Shown here piece after piece: positions 62,572 to 64,000 of a DNA stretch of 64,000 nucleotides. The DNA comes from an uncultured Wenzhouxiangella sp. Lineage in GTDB: Bacteria; Pseudomonadota; Gammaproteobacteria; Xanthomonadales; Wenzhouxiangellaceae. Below the pieces are notes generated by a model. It was given only the letters and a program-made list of their open reading frames with translations, had not been told where the DNA came from and ran no database searches. The stretch spans positions 108,307 through 172,306 of the forward strand of contig CAJXNL010000002.1 of NCBI GenBank assembly GCA_913057195.1, read 5' to 3'. A program made the position numbers and the translations under genes. The first letter of the stretch is position 1. Each line of letters starts with the position of its first letter.

Positions 62572-64000
62572 CTAATCATCCGACAACGCAAGCAGTGAGG
62601 CATTGCCGCCGACAGCCGCTGTGTTGGTGGTCCGCACGCGCTCGACCACAAAGCGATTCAGGTAGTTCGGCCCACCCGCCTTGGGCCCGGTCCCTGACAA
62701 CCCCTCACCACCAAAGGGTTGCACCCCGACCACCGCGCCGGTCATGTTGCGATTGACATAGCAGTTGCCGACGCGCGCGCGACGGGCAATGTGGTCTTGG
62801 GTCTTTTCAATGCGGCTGTGAATGCCTAAAGTCAGTCCATAACCGGTGGCATTAATTTGATCAATCAGTGCATCCAAATCCTTGGCGCGGTAGGTCACAA
62901 TGTGCAGCACCGGCCCAAAGATTTCCTCACCCAAGTCGTTGATCGAGTCAATCACAAACGCTTTGGGAACACACCAATGCCCAGGAGGCAAGTCATCGGG
63001 CTGGGGCGCTTGTGCGACACAGCGCGCATTGGACGCTAAGCGCGCGGCGTGCGCGTCAAGCATTTTCTTTTGATCGAGATCGATGATCGGACCAATGTCT
63101 GTGGTCAGCTGATCGGGCAGGCCGACGTTGAGCTCAGCCATGGCCCCTTTGAGCATGTCGATCATCCCTTCAGCAATGTCCTCTTGCAGGCACAACACCC
63201 GAAGTGCGGAACAACGTTGCCCTGCGCTTAAAAAAGCCGAGCTGATGACATCGGCCACCACCTGCTCCGGCAACGCTGACGAATCCACCACCATCGCATT
63301 TTGACCACCCGTCTCGGCGATTAAGGTGGGCAACGAGGCATTGGGCCGATCCAACAACGTCTGTGCGATCGACCGCGCCGTGGCCGTTGAACCGGTAAAA
63401 GCCACACCAGAGACCGCAGGATGCTCGGTCAGCGTCCGGCCCATCACACCATCGCCCGGCACAGCATGCAAAACGTCTTTTGGCACGCCGCTGGCGTGAA
63501 ACAACTCAACGGCCCGAGTGGCGATCAAAGTGGTTTGCTCGGCGGGTTTAGCAAGCACCGCATTGCCAGTCACCAACGCCGCTGCGACCTGACCCACAAA
63601 AATGGCCAGCGGAAAATTCCATGGGCTGATACAGACAAAAAGCCCGCGCCCACGGTACGCCAACACATTGTGCTCGCCGGTGGGCCCAGGCAACTCGACC
63701 GGCTCAGCCATGCCCGCCCGCGCCTGGGCCGCGTAATAGCGACAAAAGTCAGCCGCCTCTCGAACTTCTGCAACCCCATCGCGCAAAGTCTTACCGGCCT
63801 CTTGGGCACACAGCGCGATCAACTCCATACGATGCGCCTCCAAAGCATCGGCCATGCGCTCCAAAACGTCCGCTCGATCATGTACGTCTGCCGCGTCCCA
63901 GCTGACCTGGCCGGCCAAGGCCGCTTCGATCACGCCATCAACATCGGTCGCTTCCATCGGGCTGATGTGGCCAACCACGCATTGCGTATCGGCAGGCGAT
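62572..64000 (-). CDS. putA: PutA C-terminal P5C dehydrogenase part (5' end missing)
   Basis: About 476 residues of an aldehyde dehydrogenase-family domain, open through the right edge. It holds the conserved ISPWNFPLAIFVGQVAAALVTGN, GVAFTGSTATARSIAQ, AETGGQNAMVVDSSA with the general-base glutamate, and the nucleophile in SAGQRCSALRVLCLQ. NRNMTGAVVGVQPFGGEGLSGTGPKAGGP and the end AVGGNASLLALSDD are typical of the C-terminus of bifunctional PutA rather than stand-alone enzymes. PutA converts proline to glutamate via P5C. Bases 63979-64000 continue the frame (PADTQCVVGHI), so the GTG at 63978 is not the real start. exeA starts immediately after the stop. Confidence 0.9.
   Translation of the reverse strand, partial: SPADTQCVVGHISPMEATDVDGVIEAALAGQVSWDAADVHDRADVLERMADALEAHRMELIALCAQEAGKTLRDGVAEVREAADFCRYYAAQARAGMAEPVELPGPTGEHNVLAYRGRGLFVCISPWNFPLAIFVGQVAAALVTGNAVLAKPAEQTTLIATRAVELFHASGVPKDVLHAVPGDGVMGRTLTEHPAVSGVAFTGSTATARSIAQTLLDRPNASLPTLIAETGGQNAMVVDSSALPEQVVADVISSAFLSAGQRCSALRVLCLQEDIAEGMIDMLKGAMAELNVGLPDQLTTDIGPIIDLDQKKMLDAHAARLASNARCVAQAPQPDDLPPGHWCVPKAFVIDSINDLGEEIFGPVLHIVTYRAKDLDALIDQINATGYGLTLGIHSRIEKTQDHIARRARVGNCYVNRNMTGAVVGVQPFGGEGLSGTGPKAGGPNYLNRFVVERVRTTNTAAVGGNASLLALSDD

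Overview
The window is a GC-rich, gene-dense stretch of a gammaproteobacterial chromosome. It is almost entirely housekeeping content: about 61 protein genes and three tRNAs, with no rRNA, insertion sequence, prophage or CRISPR array that I can see. IHF-alpha, SecB, ZipA, MltD, CsiV, RNase R/RlmB, a ubiG-HAD phosphatase-SDR cluster, a MerR gene directly after ihfA followed by tRNA-Pro, and a class II ribonucleotide reductase split into NrdJa and NrdJb (as in Pseudomonas) together suggest a non-enteric lineage near Pseudomonadales/Oceanospirillales. The genus cannot be fixed from the sequence alone.

Layout. 1-3.6 kb (+): 3' part of ubiG, a HAD phosphatase (Gph/MupP type), a squalene/phytoene-synthase-like protein, an SDR and a HIT protein, with an FmdB-type zinc ribbon on the minus strand. 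3.6-7.9 kb (-): mfd-csiV. 7.96-15.5 kb (+): tRNA-Val, then thrS-infC-rpmI-rplT-pheS-pheT-ihfA-merR and tRNA-Pro; infC starts at an AUC codon that the ORF track misses. 15.5-20.1 kb: folE2 (+) facing an overlapping minus-strand operon mltD, M23 peptidase, CpcT/CpeT-like lipoprotein. 20.2-31.4 kb: rnr-rlmB (+), scpA-scpB-rluB (-), bolA-ppiC-like (+), queF (-), then smc-zipA-ligA (+). The three condensin subunits therefore lie within about 8 kb on opposite strands. 33.5-38.4 kb: universal stress protein and periplasmic glutathione peroxidase (+), alkaline phosphatase and M13 metallopeptidase (-).

38.4-44.6 kb is the most accessory-looking part. It holds an AT-richer gene for a secreted FG-GAP/VCBS repeat protein with two copies of an unnamed C-terminal domain, a DUF427/homocysteine methyltransferase pair, an isolated tRNA-Asn with its own promoter and terminator, a small Nif11-like protein, an unknown exported protein and a glycine-zipper lipoprotein. 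44.7-53.9 kb: ppa, tpm, an S9 peptidase, a divergent YajQ, nrdJa-nrdJb behind a promoter with paired NrdR boxes and DnaA boxes, then rhodanese-secB-gpsA without grxC. 54.1-58.4 kb: gpmI-envC (+) facing an AbgT transporter and a secreted unknown (-). 59.1-64 kb (-): a tight putA-exeA(gspA)-gspB-rhomboid-DUF1820 gene string that runs off the right edge.

Genes are packed with frequent ATGA/GTGA overlaps and several convergent pairs overlap at their 3' ends. No clearly new defence or mobile system was found. The best leads are the nrdJ regulatory region, the AUC-initiated infC with a pair of palindromes upstream, the duplicated C-terminal domain of the FG-GAP protein, and the putA-to-DUF1820 operon.
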